Part shown: piece by piece, positions 1 through 7,765 of the stretch
Layout: every line of letters begins with the position of its first letter
How positions within the stretch are numbered: the stretch's first letter is position 1
Made by a program: the position numbers and the translations under genes
The notes under the pieces: generated by a model
Seen by the model: the letters and a program-made list of their open reading frames with translations, nothing else
Told to the model about the DNA's origin: nothing
Databases searched by the model: none
Assembly: GCA_021822115.1 (NCBI GenBank)
Contig: JAJZSA010000004.1
Location: 3,838-67,837 of the forward strand
Length of the DNA stretch: 64,000 nucleotides
Direction of reading: 5' to 3'
Source of the DNA: Pseudomonadota bacterium
GTDB taxonomy: Bacteria > Pseudomonadota > Gammaproteobacteria > Burkholderiales > Gallionellaceae

Positions 1-234
1 ATCGTGGACGCACACAAGGCGAACGGTTTCGGCCATTACGGTGCCATGGCGCTGGTACTGGTCGCGCTCAGCCTCACCGTGTGGCTGACCTTCCTCATCG
101 CCCCCTGGGTGTCGCAACGCCTGGGGCATATCGGCAGCACCATCGTCACCCGCTTGATGGGCCTGCTGCTGGCCGCCATCGCGGTCGAATTCATCGCCGG
201 CGGCCTGCGCGGCCTGTTCCCGGTTCTAGGTTGA
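1..234 (+). CDS. MarC family membrane protein, C-terminal part (gene starts before the window)
   Basis: Only the last 78 or so codons are present; the frame is open to the first base, so the true start lies upstream. The visible part has two hydrophobic segments, and the C-terminal stretch [20 protein letters not shown] is the conserved ending of the MarC/UPF0056 family of multi-pass inner-membrane proteins. The function of that family is not firmly established; an early link to multiple antibiotic resistance was not upheld. The stop lies 2 bases before the next start, so the two genes are probably co-transcribed. Confidence 0.85.
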   Translation: MVDAHKANGFGHYGAMALVLVALSLTVWLTFLIAPWVSQRLGHIGSTIVTRLMGLLLAAIAVEFIAGGLRGLFPVLG

Positions 235-236
235 AC

Positions 237-968
237 ATGGAAAAGATACGACTCTCGAAATTGATGTCCGAGCAGGGCCTCTGCTCGCGCCGCGAAGCGG
301 ATGACTACATCGCCAAAGGCTGGGTGCTGGTGGACGGTGAAGTCGTCAGCGAACTTGGCAGCAAGATCTACCCGACCCAGCAGATCACGCTGAAGAAGGC
401 CGCCCAGTCGCGCCAGCAGGAACAGGTGACGGTGATCCTGCACAAACCGGTGGGCTACGTCTCAGGACAGGCTGAAGACGGCTACCAGCCGGCCGTGGTG
501 CTGGTGCGACCAGAGAAACACTGGAAACTCGACACCTCGCCGCAACGCTTCGACCCGCGCCACCTGAAGAGCCTGGTTCCCGCCGGCCGGCTGGACATCG
601 ACTCCACCGGCCTGCTGGTGCTGACACAAGATGGCCGCATCGCCAAGCAACTCATCGGCGAAGACAGCGACATCGAAAAGGAATACCTGGTGCGCGTATC
701 GGGACACATCGCGGCGGACGGCCTGGAGAAACTCAATTTCGGCCTGGCGCTCGACGGCAAGAAACTGAAACCGGCGAAAGTCACCTGGCAGAACGACGAC
801 CAGTTGAAGTTCATCCTCAAGGAAGGCAAGAAGCGCCAGATCCGCCGCATGTGCGAACTGGTCGGCCTCAAGGTCACCGGGCTGAAACGCGTGCGCATCG
901 GCAACGTGAAGCTGGAGAAGCTGCCGCTGGGGCAGTGGCGCTATCTGCGAGCGGAGGAACGTTTCTAG
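237..968 (+). CDS. rRNA pseudouridine synthase, RsuA/RluB/RluF family
   Basis: This 243-residue enzyme is expected to isomerise a specific uridine in ribosomal RNA. An S4 RNA-binding domain occupies residues 5-50 ([20 protein letters not shown]). The catalytic motif [14 protein letters not shown] follows, with the likely nucleophile Asp120. The C-terminal [16 protein letters not shown] is typical of the RsuA/RluF branch. Residues 80-112 form an insertion between the KPVGYVSG strand and the catalytic motif, which I associate with an RluF-like subgroup, but the exact target (23S U2604 or U2605, or 16S U516) cannot be fixed from sequence alone. The start at 237 was chosen over a longer open frame because the S4 domain begins there and it abuts the marC stop. 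The 3' end overlaps the convergent corC by 4 bp. Confidence 0.9.
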   Translation: MEKIRLSKLMSEQGLCSRREADDYIAKGWVLVDGEVVSELGSKIYPTQQITLKKAAQSRQQEQVTVILHKPVGYVSGQAEDGYQPAVVLVRPEKHWKLDTSPQRFDPRHLKSLVPAGRLDIDSTGLLVLTQDGRIAKQLIGEDSDIEKEYLVRVSGHIAADGLEKLNFGLALDGKKLKPAKVTWQNDDQLKFILKEGKKRQIRRMCELVGLKVTGLKRVRIGNVKLEKLPLGQWRYLRAEERF

Positions 969-1825
969 GCAGCAGCGTCTGCTGGATGATCGACGGCAAG
1001 TCGCTCCACCAGCAAGGCATGCAAGCGGCGACTGTCCGCACGCAGCACCGTGAAGCGCCAGCCGTCGATCAGGAAGCTCTCGCCACGCTTGGGCAACTGT
1101 CCTGCCGCCTTGAGTATCAGACCGCCCACCGTGTCACACTCGTCGTCGCTGAATGAAGCCCCGACAGCCTCGTTGAAGTCGGCGATCTCGGCATCCGCCT
1201 TCACGCGCCAATGCGTATCGTCCTGGCGGATGATGTTGTCCTCGTCTTCGTCGAAGTCGTATTCGTCGGCGATGTCACCCACGATCTGTTCCAGCACGTC
1301 CTCGATGGTGACCATGCCGCACACGCCGCCGTATTCGTCCACGACCAGCGCGAGATGATTATGGTTGCTGCGAAAGTCGCGCAGCAGCACATTGAGGCGC
1401 TTCGATTCCGGCACGAATACGGCGGGACGCAACATGTCGCGCACGTCGAATTCCTCGCCGGCGTAGTAACGCAGCAGATCCTTGGCCAGCAGGATGCCGA
1501 TGATGTTGTCCTTGTCGCCATCGATGACCGGGAAACGCGAATGTGCGCGCTCGATCACGAATGGAATGAAGGTCTCGGGGGATTGGCTGATGTCGATGAC
1601 ATCCATCTGCGCGCGCGGGATCATGATCTCGCGCACCTGGCGCTCGGATACCTGGATCACGCCTTCCATCATGGAGAGCGCATCGGCATCCAGCAGGTTG
1701 CGCTGGTAGGCGCTATACAGCAAGGCGATGAGTTGTTCGCGGTCTTCCGGCTCCCGCAACAACATCATGGAGAGCCGCTCCAGCAAGGTGGGTTTACTAC
1801 TGCTACTACTGTCTGAACCGTCCAT
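965..1825 (-). CDS. corC: CorC/HlyC family protein with paired CBS domains
   Basis: This 286-residue soluble protein belongs to the YbeX/CorC family, linked to magnesium and cobalt efflux and, more recently, to ribosome maturation through its neighbours. It has an N-terminal linker with a serine run, a CBS pair ([14 protein letters not shown] to about residue 115, then the [20 protein letters not shown] half) and the CorC_HlyC C-terminal domain ([18 protein letters not shown]). The ATG at 1825 is preferred over an upstream TTG at 1846 that would overlap ybeY. It is the last gene of miaB-phoH-ybeY-corC. The lnt gene that follows corC in enterobacteria is absent here. Confidence 0.92.
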   Translation of the reverse strand: MDGSDSSSSSKPTLLERLSMMLLREPEDREQLIALLYSAYQRNLLDADALSMMEGVIQVSERQVREIMIPRAQMDVIDISQSPETFIPFVIERAHSRFPVIDGDKDNIIGILLAKDLLRYYAGEEFDVRDMLRPAVFVPESKRLNVLLRDFRSNHNHLALVVDEYGGVCGMVTIEDVLEQIVGDIADEYDFDEDEDNIIRQDDTHWRVKADAEIADFNEAVGASFSDDECDTVGGLILKAAGQLPKRGESFLIDGWRFTVLRADSRRLHALLVERLAVDHPADAAA

Positions 1826-1832
1826 CACAGAA

Positions 1833-2285
1833 CTACTGGCTAACAAGATAGGGCGCAGGATACCGCAATTTGAGCATCAACGCAGTCTCGCGCGCCTCCA
1901 TGCGCTCGGCATCCTTCTGCTTCTCGTGGTCATAACCTTGCAGATGCAGCACGGCATGCAGCGTGAGATGCGCGTAATGCGCGAGCAGGTCCTTGCCTTG
2001 TTCCCGCGCTTCGCGCTCCACCACCGGTGCACAGATCACCACGTCGCCGTATAGCGGATCGTTGTCGTCGTAGACGAAGGTCAGCACGTTGGTGGCGTAA
2101 TCCTTGCCGCGATAACTCTGGTTCAGCGCGCGCCCTTCGATCTCGTCCACGATGCGCAGCACCATCTGTACATCCTGCTCCAGCGCCACCTTCACCCAGC
2201 GGCGGAACTGTTGCCGCGTCGGCAATTTCTTGGCATTGGTCGCATATTGCACGGAGAGGGAAATGGTGTGTGCTTCAGTCATGGT
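1833..2285 (-). CDS. ybeY: YbeY endoribonuclease / rRNA maturation factor
   Basis: A 150-residue zinc-dependent RNase needed for 16S rRNA 3'-end maturation and ribosome quality control. The diagnostic metal motif HAVLHLQGYDH (HxxxHxxxxxH) is intact, and TNVLTFVYDD plus YGDVVICAPVV are family signatures. Several in-frame ATGs exist (2306, 2297, 2285). The last, beginning [12 protein letters not shown], best matches family length and overlaps phoH by only 11 bp. The phoH-ybeY-corC order is widely conserved in proteobacteria and supports a shared role in RNA processing. Confidence 0.93.
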   Translation of the reverse strand, partial: TMTEAHTISLSVQYATNAKKLPTRQQFRRWVKVALEQDVQMVLRIVDEIEGRALNQSYRGKDYATNVLTFVYDDNDPLYGDVVICAPVVEREAREQGKDLLAHYAHLTLHAVLHLQGYDHEKQKDAERMEARETALMLKLRYPAPYLVSQ

Positions 2286-3228
2286 CTTTACGTTCATGTC
2301 GTTCATAAGCCGAGACGATCTTCTGCACCAGTGGATGGCGCACCACGTCCTCGGCACGGAAATCCTGGAAGGCGATGCCGCGCACATCCTTCAATACCGC
2401 GCGCGCATCGTTGAGGCCGCTCCTCTGCCCGCGCGCCAGATCGATCTGCGTCACGTCACCGGTGATCACCGCCTTGCTGCCGAAACCGATGCGGGTGAGG
2501 AACATCTTCATCTGCTCGGGCGTGGTGTTCTGCGCCTCGTCGAGGATGATGAAGGCATGGTTCAGCGTGCGGCCGCGCATGTAGGCTAGCGGGGCGATCT
2601 CGATGGCGCCGCGCTCGAAGGCCTTGCTCACCTTGTCCAGACCCATCAGGTCATACAGCGCGTCATACAAGGGCCGCAGATAGGGATCGACCTTCTGCGC
2701 CAGATCGCCGGGCAGGAAGCCCAGCCGCTCGCCGGCCTCCACCGCCGGACGCACCAGCACCAGTCTTTTCACGCTCTCGCGCTGCAAGGCATCCACCGCC
2801 GACGCCACCGCCAGATAGGTCTTGCCGGTACCGGCCGGACCGACGCCGAACGTGATGTCGTGTTCCTGGATCGCCTGCAGGTATTCGTTCTGGCGCACCG
2901 TGCGCCCGCGCACCTCGGCCTTGCGCGTCATCAGCAGGGGTACTGATTCGCTGTCGGCATCCGGCAGGTCGCGCTTCATCGACTCGATCAAGCCGAGTTG
3001 CAGACGCTCGAGCGAGATGTCGTGCTTCGCTTCGAGGTAGAAACGTTCCAGTACGTCGCGCGCCAGCGCAGCCTGCTCGCCGCTGATGCTGAAGCGCTCG
3101 CCGCGGCGCGCGATGTTCACTTCCAGCGCAGTCTCGATCTGGCGCAGGTTCTCGTCGAACGCACCGCACAGATTGGCGAGACGTTCGTTGTCCACCGGCT
3201 CGAAGGAGATGTTCACCTGGCCGCTCAT
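2275..3228 (-). CDS. ybeZ: PhoH-like ATPase (YbeZ)
   Basis: A 317-residue P-loop ATPase that works with YbeY in RNA metabolism. The Walker A motif GPAGTGKT lies near residue 130 and the Walker B region is [23 protein letters not shown]. The N-terminal 100 residues form the KH-like portion typical of YbeZ rather than of enteric PhoH. It starts inside the end of miaB (ATGA overlap at 3225-3228), so translation is probably coupled. Confidence 0.93.
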   Translation of the reverse strand: MSGQVNISFEPVDNERLANLCGAFDENLRQIETALEVNIARRGERFSISGEQAALARDVLERFYLEAKHDISLERLQLGLIESMKRDLPDADSESVPLLMTRKAEVRGRTVRQNEYLQAIQEHDITFGVGPAGTGKTYLAVASAVDALQRESVKRLVLVRPAVEAGERLGFLPGDLAQKVDPYLRPLYDALYDLMGLDKVSKAFERGAIEIAPLAYMRGRTLNHAFIILDEAQNTTPEQMKMFLTRIGFGSKAVITGDVTQIDLARGQRSGLNDARAVLKDVRGIAFQDFRAEDVVRHPLVQKIVSAYERHERKDHD

Positions 3229-4553
3229 ACTGCGCCCACCACCTCGCCGCGCAAGGTATGGTTGGACACCGCCGTGATGCGCACATCCAGGAAGCGCCCC
3301 AGCATGCCGGGCGAGCCGGCGAAATTCACCACGCGGTTGTTCTCGGTGCGCCCAGCCAGATCGCCCGCAGTCTTGCGCGACACGTTCTCCACCACCACGC
3401 GCTGCACCGTGCCGACCATGCGCTCGCTATACACCAGCTCCAATTCGTTGATGCGTGCCTGCAAACGATGCAGGCGCGCCAGCTTGACCTCATCCGGCGT
3501 ATCGTCTGCCATCTCCGCCGCCGGTGTGCCGGGACGCGGGCTGAACACGAAGCTGTAGCTGGCATCGAATTGCACATCCTCGATCAGCTTCATGGTCGCC
3601 TCGAAATCGGCCTCAGTCTCGCCGGGGAAGCCGACGATGAAATCCGAAGCGATGGCGATGTCGGGTCGCGCCGCACGCAGCTTGCGCACCACTGACTTGT
3701 ATTCGAGCGCGGTATAGCCGCGCTTCATCGCCGCCAGTACGCGATCCGAACCGGATTGCACCGGGAGATGCAGGTGACTCACCAGCTTGGGCGTGTCGGC
3801 ATAGACATCGATCAGGCGCTGCGTCATCTCGCGCGGATGCGAGGTGGTGAAACGCAGGCGCTGGATGCCCTCCAGCGCCGCGATGGCACGCAACAGGAAA
3901 GCGAAATCCACGGTATCGCCATCGTTCGTCGCCCCCTGGTAGGCATTCACGTTCTGCCCGAGCAAGGTGATCTCGCCCACGCCCTGTGCCACCAGGCGCT
4001 CTACCTCGCGCATCACATCCTCGAAGGGGCGCGACACCTCTTCACCGCGCGTGAATGGCACCACACAGAAGGTGCAATATTTGCTGCAGCCTTCCATGAC
4101 CGAAACGAAGGCCGTACCGTGCGTGGTCTGCGCGGTCGGCAGATGGTCGAACTTCTCGATCTCGGGGAAACTGACATCGACCTGCGGTTTGCCGCTGGCG
4201 CGGCGCGCCTCGATCAGCTGCGGCAAACGATGCAGCGTCTGCGGACCGAACACCACATCGACATATGGCGCACGCTTGATGATGGCCTCGCCTTCCTGAC
4301 TCGCCACACAGCCGCCGACGCCGATCAACAGATCTGGATTGGCCTGCTTCAAGGCTCGCGCACGTCCCAAATCGGAGAACACCTTGTTCTCTGCTTTCTC
4401 GCGGATGGAGCAGGTGTTGAACAGTATGATATCCGCCTCCTCCTGCCGTTCCGTCTGCTCCAGCATTGCGCCAACGCGCATCACATCCGCCATCTTGTCC
4501 GAGTCGTACTCGTTCATCTGGCAACCATAAGTTTTGATATAGATCTTCTTCAT
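3225..4553 (-). CDS. miaB: tRNA-2-methylthio-N6-isopentenyladenosine-37 synthase
   Basis: A 442-residue radical-SAM methylthiotransferase that adds the 2-methylthio group to isopentenyl-A37 in tRNAs reading UNN codons. The N-terminal UPF0004 domain carries the auxiliary-cluster cysteines in [22 protein letters not shown] and [11 protein letters not shown]. The radical SAM motif is [15 protein letters not shown], and a C-terminal TRAM domain binds tRNA. Length and start match the family. It is the first gene of the minus-strand miaB-ybeZ-ybeY-corC operon. The 600 bp upstream hold two small plus-strand genes and a tRNA. Confidence 0.96.
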   Translation of the reverse strand: MKKIYIKTYGCQMNEYDSDKMADVMRVGAMLEQTERQEEADIILFNTCSIREKAENKVFSDLGRARALKQANPDLLIGVGGCVASQEGEAIIKRAPYVDVVFGPQTLHRLPQLIEARRASGKPQVDVSFPEIEKFDHLPTAQTTHGTAFVSVMEGCSKYCTFCVVPFTRGEEVSRPFEDVMREVERLVAQGVGEITLLGQNVNAYQGATNDGDTVDFAFLLRAIAALEGIQRLRFTTSHPREMTQRLIDVYADTPKLVSHLHLPVQSGSDRVLAAMKRGYTALEYKSVVRKLRAARPDIAIASDFIVGFPGETEADFEATMKLIEDVQFDASYSFVFSPRPGTPAAEMADDTPDEVKLARLHRLQARINELELVYSERMVGTVQRVVVENVSRKTAGDLAGRTENNRVVNFAGSPGMLGRFLDVRITAVSNHTLRGEVVGAV

Positions 4554-4586
4554 TACTTCCGCTCTTCACTCTCAGCCATCAATGCC

Positions 4587-4627
4587 AATAACCCCTTAAA
4601 TAACAGCCTTTTCAAAAAGGGGTTATT
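4587..4627. repeat. 11-bp inverted repeat between miaB and the first small ORF
   Basis: AATAACCCCTT at 4587-4597 is the exact reverse complement of AAGGGGTTATT at 4617-4627, with a 19-nt spacer. On the plus strand the right arm lies where the -35 of the promoter with -10 at 4645 would be. On the minus strand it falls in the miaB leader. It may be an operator or an RNA hairpin; there is no U-run typical of a terminator. Confidence 0.6.
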
Positions 4628-4644
4628 CTTGACTATTTCACTAA

Positions 4645-4650
4645 TATAAT
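4645..4650 (+). promoter_or_regulatory. -10 element (TATAAT) upstream of the first 32-aa ORF
   Basis: A consensus TATAAT sits 66 bp before the start codon. No good -35 is found at 17 bp; TTGACT at 4629-4634 is only 10 bp away. The promoter may therefore need an activator, perhaps acting through the adjacent inverted repeat. Confidence 0.5.
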
Positions 4651-4716
4651 CGTTCTACCTCACTGCCATGCAGGTTTTGTCGAGGCCTTCATTATCAATC
4701 AGGGAAAGGTAATCAA

Positions 4717-4815
4717 ATGTCGTTCATCGCAGATATTTCTTCCATCGGCGTTGCAATCTTCTCCGTCGGTTTCTCCATCTGGATGGTGATGCAACTGTTC
4801 AGCACCAAGGAGTAA
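4717..4815 (+). CDS. Small hydrophobic membrane peptide, 32 aa (paralogue 1)
   Basis: An ATG-initiated 32-codon gene preceded by GGGAAAGG at a usable Shine-Dalgarno distance and followed 12 bases later by an intrinsic terminator. The peptide starts MSFIAD, has one predicted membrane span (about residues 9-28, SIGVAIFSVGFSIWMVMQLF) and ends in a short charged tail STKE. It shares 21 of 32 residues with the peptide encoded 194 bp downstream. That paralogy, with a start, a ribosome site and a terminator for each copy, is the main evidence that the gene is real. I recognise no family. Short single-span peptides often act as accessory subunits or regulators of membrane complexes, but nothing here identifies a partner. 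Confidence 0.8.
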   Translation: MSFIADISSIGVAIFSVGFSIWMVMQLFSTKE

Positions 4816-4827
4816 TCCCCTTGCTTC

Positions 4828-4861
4828 CCGGCCGGTGCTGACCAGGCCGGCCGGATTTTTT
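4828..4861 (+). terminator. Intrinsic terminator after small ORF 1
   Basis: The 8-bp stem CCGGCCGG (4828-4835) pairs with CCGGCCGG (4847-4854) around an 11-nt loop and is followed by ATTTTTT. It separates the first small gene from the second, so the two are probably not one operon. Confidence 0.85.
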
Positions 4862-4928
4862 CAGCAGTCCGAAACGACATGATGCTTGTGTGCTTGAGCG
4901 CCAGGCAGGGTTAATGCTGCGCCATCGC

Positions 4929-4957
4929 TTGCCACAGACAGGGTTTATCGCTAGCAT
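4929..4957 (+). promoter_or_regulatory. Promoter for the second 32-aa ORF (TTGCCA-17-TAGCAT)
   Basis: TTGCCA at 4929-4934 (5 of 6 matches to the -35 consensus) and TAGCAT at 4952-4957 (4 of 6) are spaced by exactly 17 bp. The expected transcription start is near 4964, giving a leader of about 45 nt that ends in a strong AGGAGG ribosome site. Confidence 0.55.
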
Positions 4958-5008
4958 TGTCCCCGCAGTTCTTAGGGCAATGTCTCAATCACAAAAGGAG
5001 GGTACACC

Positions 5009-5107
5009 ATGTCTTTCATCGCTGATCTGTCTTCCATCGGCACTGCAATCCTGGCCGTCGGCTTCTCGTTGTGGATGCTGAAGCAACTCTTCACCGACAA
5101 CCAGTAA
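5009..5107 (+). CDS. Small hydrophobic membrane peptide, 32 aa (paralogue 2)
   Basis: The second copy of the small membrane peptide, with a consensus ribosome site (AAAAGGAGGG) 7 nt before ATG. It begins MSFIADLSSIGTAILAVGFS and continues WMLKQLF before a polar TDNQ end. Conserved with copy 1 are MSFIAD, SSIG, AI, VGFS, WM and QLF. Divergence is confined to conservative hydrophobic swaps (I/L, F/L, V/T) and the tail, which suggests selection on a membrane helix. A perfect intrinsic terminator follows within 15 bases. Function unknown. Confidence 0.85.
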   Translation: MSFIADLSSIGTAILAVGFSLWMLKQLFTDNQ

Positions 5108-5120
5108 TTCGATCCTCGGA

Positions 5121-5158
5121 AATAAAAAAACTCCAGCCTCGGCTGGAGTTTTTTTATT
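5121..5158. terminator. Bidirectional intrinsic terminator between small ORF 2 and tRNA-Met
   Basis: A perfect 18-bp inverted repeat (5121-5138 and 5141-5158) with core ACTCCAGCC/GGCTGGAGT and A/T-rich ends gives a U-run on either strand. It ends the plus-strand small gene and lies directly at the 3' CCA of the minus-strand tRNA. Confidence 0.93.
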
Positions 5159-5235
5159 TGGTGGTGATAGGTGGACTTGAACCACCGACCCCAGCATTAT
5201 GAGTGCTGTGCTCTAACCAACTGAGCTATATCACC
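5159..5235 (-). tRNA. tRNA-Met (anticodon CAT, elongator type)
   Basis: A 77-nt cloverleaf read on the minus strand. The acceptor stem is GGTGATA/TATCACC followed by A and an encoded CCA. The D arm is AGCTCAGTTGGTTAGAGC, the anticodon stem-loop is CAGCA-CTCATAA-TGCTG, and the T arm contains GGTTCAAGTCC. The anticodon region and variable loop closely match elongator tRNA-Met of E. coli rather than the initiator or the lysidine-modified tRNA-Ile. Confidence 0.95.
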
Positions 5236-5283
5236 GTAAACTTGCCACGCCGCACAGACCGGCCTCGGCGCGAAAGAGGCGGC

Positions 5284-5312
5284 ATTTTCCTTATTTCACT
5301 GCAGCCTGTCAA
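5284..5312 (-). promoter_or_regulatory. Promoter for tRNA-Met (TTGACA-17-GAAAAT)
   Basis: On the minus strand a perfect TTGACA (5312-5307) is followed after 17 bp by GAAAAT (5289-5284). Transcription would start near 5277, about 42 nt before the mature tRNA. The -35 overlaps the stop codon of the upstream SPOR-like gene. Confidence 0.55.
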
Positions 5313-6049
5313 TTACAGTCTGCCATTTTCAGTTCGCTGTCCGGAAAGTCCTTCCTGAAAGCCTGCAATCTCGCCGCCAGCTCGTCATCCGCATCGGCGA
5401 TAACGAACTGCGTGAAACGCAGCCTGCTCTTGCGCTCGCTGACTTTGGCCGTACGCACCCCTTGTTGGCGCAAAGCCGCAAGATAGTTCTCTGCGGCTTG
5501 CTGCGTACGAAACACGCCGAGCGAGATGGCGTGCTGCCATTCCCCTGCCTCCTGCACCACGAAGTAATCCTGCACGCCCAGTTTTTTCAGTTGATCGATC
5601 TTGCGCTGCACCATGCTCATGCTGCGTTGCGGCGGCATGTAGACCCAGAACCCGCTGTTGTGCTCGATGATGCGCGTCTGCAGGCGCTCACCCAGCGCCA
5701 GCCTGTCCAATTCCGCTCGCACCTGCTGCAAACCGCTGCCGGAGAATTCGCCCCAGTACAGGCAACGCTTTGCCGCCGCCAACTCCGTACTCAGGCGCGG
5801 CGCCACCGTCTCCATTACGGCTGGTGCAGAGGTTGCCGGGGCTGGCGATACCGTGACCGGCGACTTGCCGTTCGCCGACGCAGCGGCGACTGCGGAAACC
5901 GCGTCATCCAGCAGCACGATTTTCTCCGCATGCAATGCGGACTGCGTCAACGTCGCATCCGGCTCCGCCGTCAACTCTGCCCCCCAGCGCATCGCCGCGA
6001 AGAACAGTGCATTAGCCAGCAACAAACCCCAGAACCATCCTTTGCTCAT
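5309..6049 (-). CDS. Membrane-anchored SPOR-like protein
   Basis: A 246-residue protein with one N-terminal membrane span (GWFWGLLLANALFFAAMRWG, residues 4-23), an Ala/Pro/Ser-rich linker and a C-terminal region resembling a SPOR domain (QEAGEWQHAISLGVFRTQQA, YLAALRQQGV). SPOR domains bind denuded peptidoglycan at division sites. The overall fit is weaker than in classical FtsN-like proteins, so the domain call is moderate. The start at 6049 overlaps the coaX stop by 4 bp (ATGA). It is the last gene of the long minus-strand array and stops just before the tRNA. Confidence 0.75.
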   Translation of the reverse strand: MSKGWFWGLLLANALFFAAMRWGAELTAEPDATLTQSALHAEKIVLLDDAVSAVAAASANGKSPVTVSPAPATSAPAVMETVAPRLSTELAAAKRCLYWGEFSGSGLQQVRAELDRLALGERLQTRIIEHNSGFWVYMPPQRSMSMVQRKIDQLKKLGVQDYFVVQEAGEWQHAISLGVFRTQQAAENYLAALRQQGVRTAKVSERKSRLRFTQFVIADADDELAARLQAFRKDFPDSELKMADCN

Positions 6050-6771
6050 ATCCCTTGCTCTCCCCATCGCTGCAAGCCATGCAGCACCATATGCTCGAAA
6101 TGCTCGACCGGCAGTTCCAGTCCCGTCATCACGGCCGCAGCCGCCCCGCCCCCCAGCAGGCAGCGCACCGATCCAGCCTGCCGCTGCAAGATCTCGTACT
6201 GATGACGGATGGCGCCATGCGTGGCGCGCAACGCGCCGCTCCACATGGCATCACCGGTCTGGCGCGGATAGTCGCACAACACCCCGCCGGCCGCCGCCAA
6301 CTGCGCGGTGCTCCCTTGCAGGCTGCGCAACATCAACGACACGCCCGGCAGGATCAGTCCGCCGAGGAACTCCCCTTCAGCCGACAGCGCATCCACCGTG
6401 GTCGCGGTACCACAATTCACCACCAGGCAGGCACCGCGATCTTGTGCCCGGGCGGCGATCAACGCCGCCCAACGGTCACTGCCCAGGCTGGCCGGGAGCT
6501 GATAGCGGTTACGCACCCCGCAACACTCGCTGCTCGCCTGCAAGTAACGCGGAGACAACTGCCATAAGGTGCGACAACATGCATCCAGACGCGCCGCGAC
6601 CGCATCCCCCGCGACATTGGAAACGAGCACCCGTTGCGGCACCGGCAACGCTGCCAGCCTTTGCGGCAATTCCCCCAGCCGGTCGTTGTCGAGCACCCCA
6701 GGGCATCCCCAGCGCCCGTCTTCTACCAGCACCCATTTGCAGCGACTGTTACCGATATCGAACAACAGCAT
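6046..6771 (-). CDS. coaX: Type III pantothenate kinase
   Basis: A 241-residue enzyme catalysing the first step of coenzyme A synthesis, ATP plus pantothenate to 4'-phosphopantothenate. The ASKHA-fold motifs are present: phosphate-1 LLFDIGNSRCKW at the N-terminus, LGSDRWAAL in the pantothenate region, and the VVNCGTATTVDAL phosphate-2 motif followed by GGLILPGVSLM. Type III enzymes use a monovalent cation and are not feedback-inhibited by CoA. The start is 1 base from the birA stop; birA-coaX adjacency is common in betaproteobacteria. Confidence 0.95.
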   Translation of the reverse strand: MLLFDIGNSRCKWVLVEDGRWGCPGVLDNDRLGELPQRLAALPVPQRVLVSNVAGDAVAARLDACCRTLWQLSPRYLQASSECCGVRNRYQLPASLGSDRWAALIAARAQDRGACLVVNCGTATTVDALSAEGEFLGGLILPGVSLMLRSLQGSTAQLAAAGGVLCDYPRQTGDAMWSGALRATHGAIRHQYEILQRQAGSVRCLLGGGAAAAVMTGLELPVEHFEHMVLHGLQRWGEQGI

Positions 6772-6772
6772 C

Positions 6773-7765
6773 TCACCTCCCGCGCAGGCTGACTTCGCCG
6801 GAATGGAACAGCCTTACACCATCCGCCGTCTCCACACGCAAAGCCCCCTCATCGTTCACGCCCAGCGCGACACCGTCGATATGCGAACCATCCGGCATCG
6901 ACAAGGATACCGGGCGCAGTGCATGCTGATGCGCAGCCTCCCACTCCTCGCGCAGCGCAGCGAAGCCGCGCGCTTCGAACATGGTGAGCACCTGCACCAG
7001 ATGGCGCAGCACAGCACCCAGCACCCGGTTACGCTGCTGCAACGGCACGCCACAGGACAACAAATCGCCCGCTGGCTGATCCAACGCGGCAGCGGGTGGC
7101 GCCAGATTGAGGCCGATGCCGATCACCACCGCACTCGGCCCCAGCACATCGCCTTGCGCTTCCAGCAGGATGCCAGCCAGTTTCCCTTGCGGCAGCAACA
7201 CATCGTTCGGCCATTTGAGGCCGGCATCATGCACACCCAGCTCTCGCAGAGTGCGCATCATGGCGACTCCCACCGCCAGACTCAACCCGGACAGCCCTGC
7301 CAGCCCGCAGTCGAAACGCCACAACAGGGAGAACGCCAGTGCATCGCCCAAGCCTGCATGCCAACGGCGTCCCAGGCGCCCGCGCCCCGCCGTCTGCCAC
7401 TCCACGGCCAGCACACTGCCACTGGGGGCACCTTGCGTGGCGCGCTGCATCAGCAAAGCATTGCTGGAGGTCGCCTGATCCAGGATCTCCAGGTACAAGC
7501 GCTGACGCGCCTCCCCCAATTCAACGGCAATCTCCGCCGCATCCAGCCAGTACAGCGGCTGAGCCAGGCGATAGCCGCGACCGCGCACGCTATGCAGCAC
7601 AACGCCGAACTCTGCCGGCACCGCCTGCAAGGCATTGTGCACACTGGCCCGGGTGATGCCGCAACGCTGTGCCATATCCTCGCCCGAATGGAAGGCACCG
7701 TCGGCCAGCATGCGCAGCAAGGCGAAAGTGAGCGGCCTGTGAGTTGCCGCAGGAGTCGCGCTCAT
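6773..7765 (-). CDS. birA: Biotin-protein ligase / biotin operon repressor
   Basis: A 330-residue bifunctional-type BirA. Residues 10-65 form a winged-helix DNA-binding domain (ADGAFHSGEDMAQRCGITRA), so a regulatory role is possible. The catalytic domain carries the biotinyl-AMP loop QTAGRGRLGRRW, the KWPNDVLL motif with its catalytic Lys and the GIGLNL strand. A short C-terminal SH3-like domain ends at the stop. It biotinylates acetyl-CoA carboxylase carrier protein. Its ATG overlaps the patatin-gene stop by 4 bp. Confidence 0.95.
   Translation of the reverse strand: MSATPAATHRPLTFALLRMLADGAFHSGEDMAQRCGITRASVHNALQAVPAEFGVVLHSVRGRGYRLAQPLYWLDAAEIAVELGEARQRLYLEILDQATSSNALLMQRATQGAPSGSVLAVEWQTAGRGRLGRRWHAGLGDALAFSLLWRFDCGLAGLSGLSLAVGVAMMRTLRELGVHDAGLKWPNDVLLPQGKLAGILLEAQGDVLGPSAVVIGIGLNLAPPAAALDQPAGDLLSCGVPLQQRNRVLGAVLRHLVQVLTMFEARGFAALREEWEAAHQHALRPVSLSMPDGSHIDGVALGVNDEGALRVETADGVRLFHSGEVSLRGR

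Noticed and set aside
4717..5107. Twin peptides as a type I toxin-antitoxin pair
   Set aside because: No convergent antisense RNA promoter is seen, the peptides lack the usual basic or aromatic tail, and two sense copies each with strong translation signals argue against silenced toxins. Not excluded experimentally.
4985..5197. 70-codon minus-strand frame across small ORF 2 and the tRNA
   Set aside because: It reads through a perfect bidirectional terminator and into tRNA-Met.
5658..6929. Long plus-strand frame opposite coaX and the SPOR-like gene
   Set aside because: Pro/Ser/Arg-rich shadow crossing two well-supported genes, with no recognisable domain.
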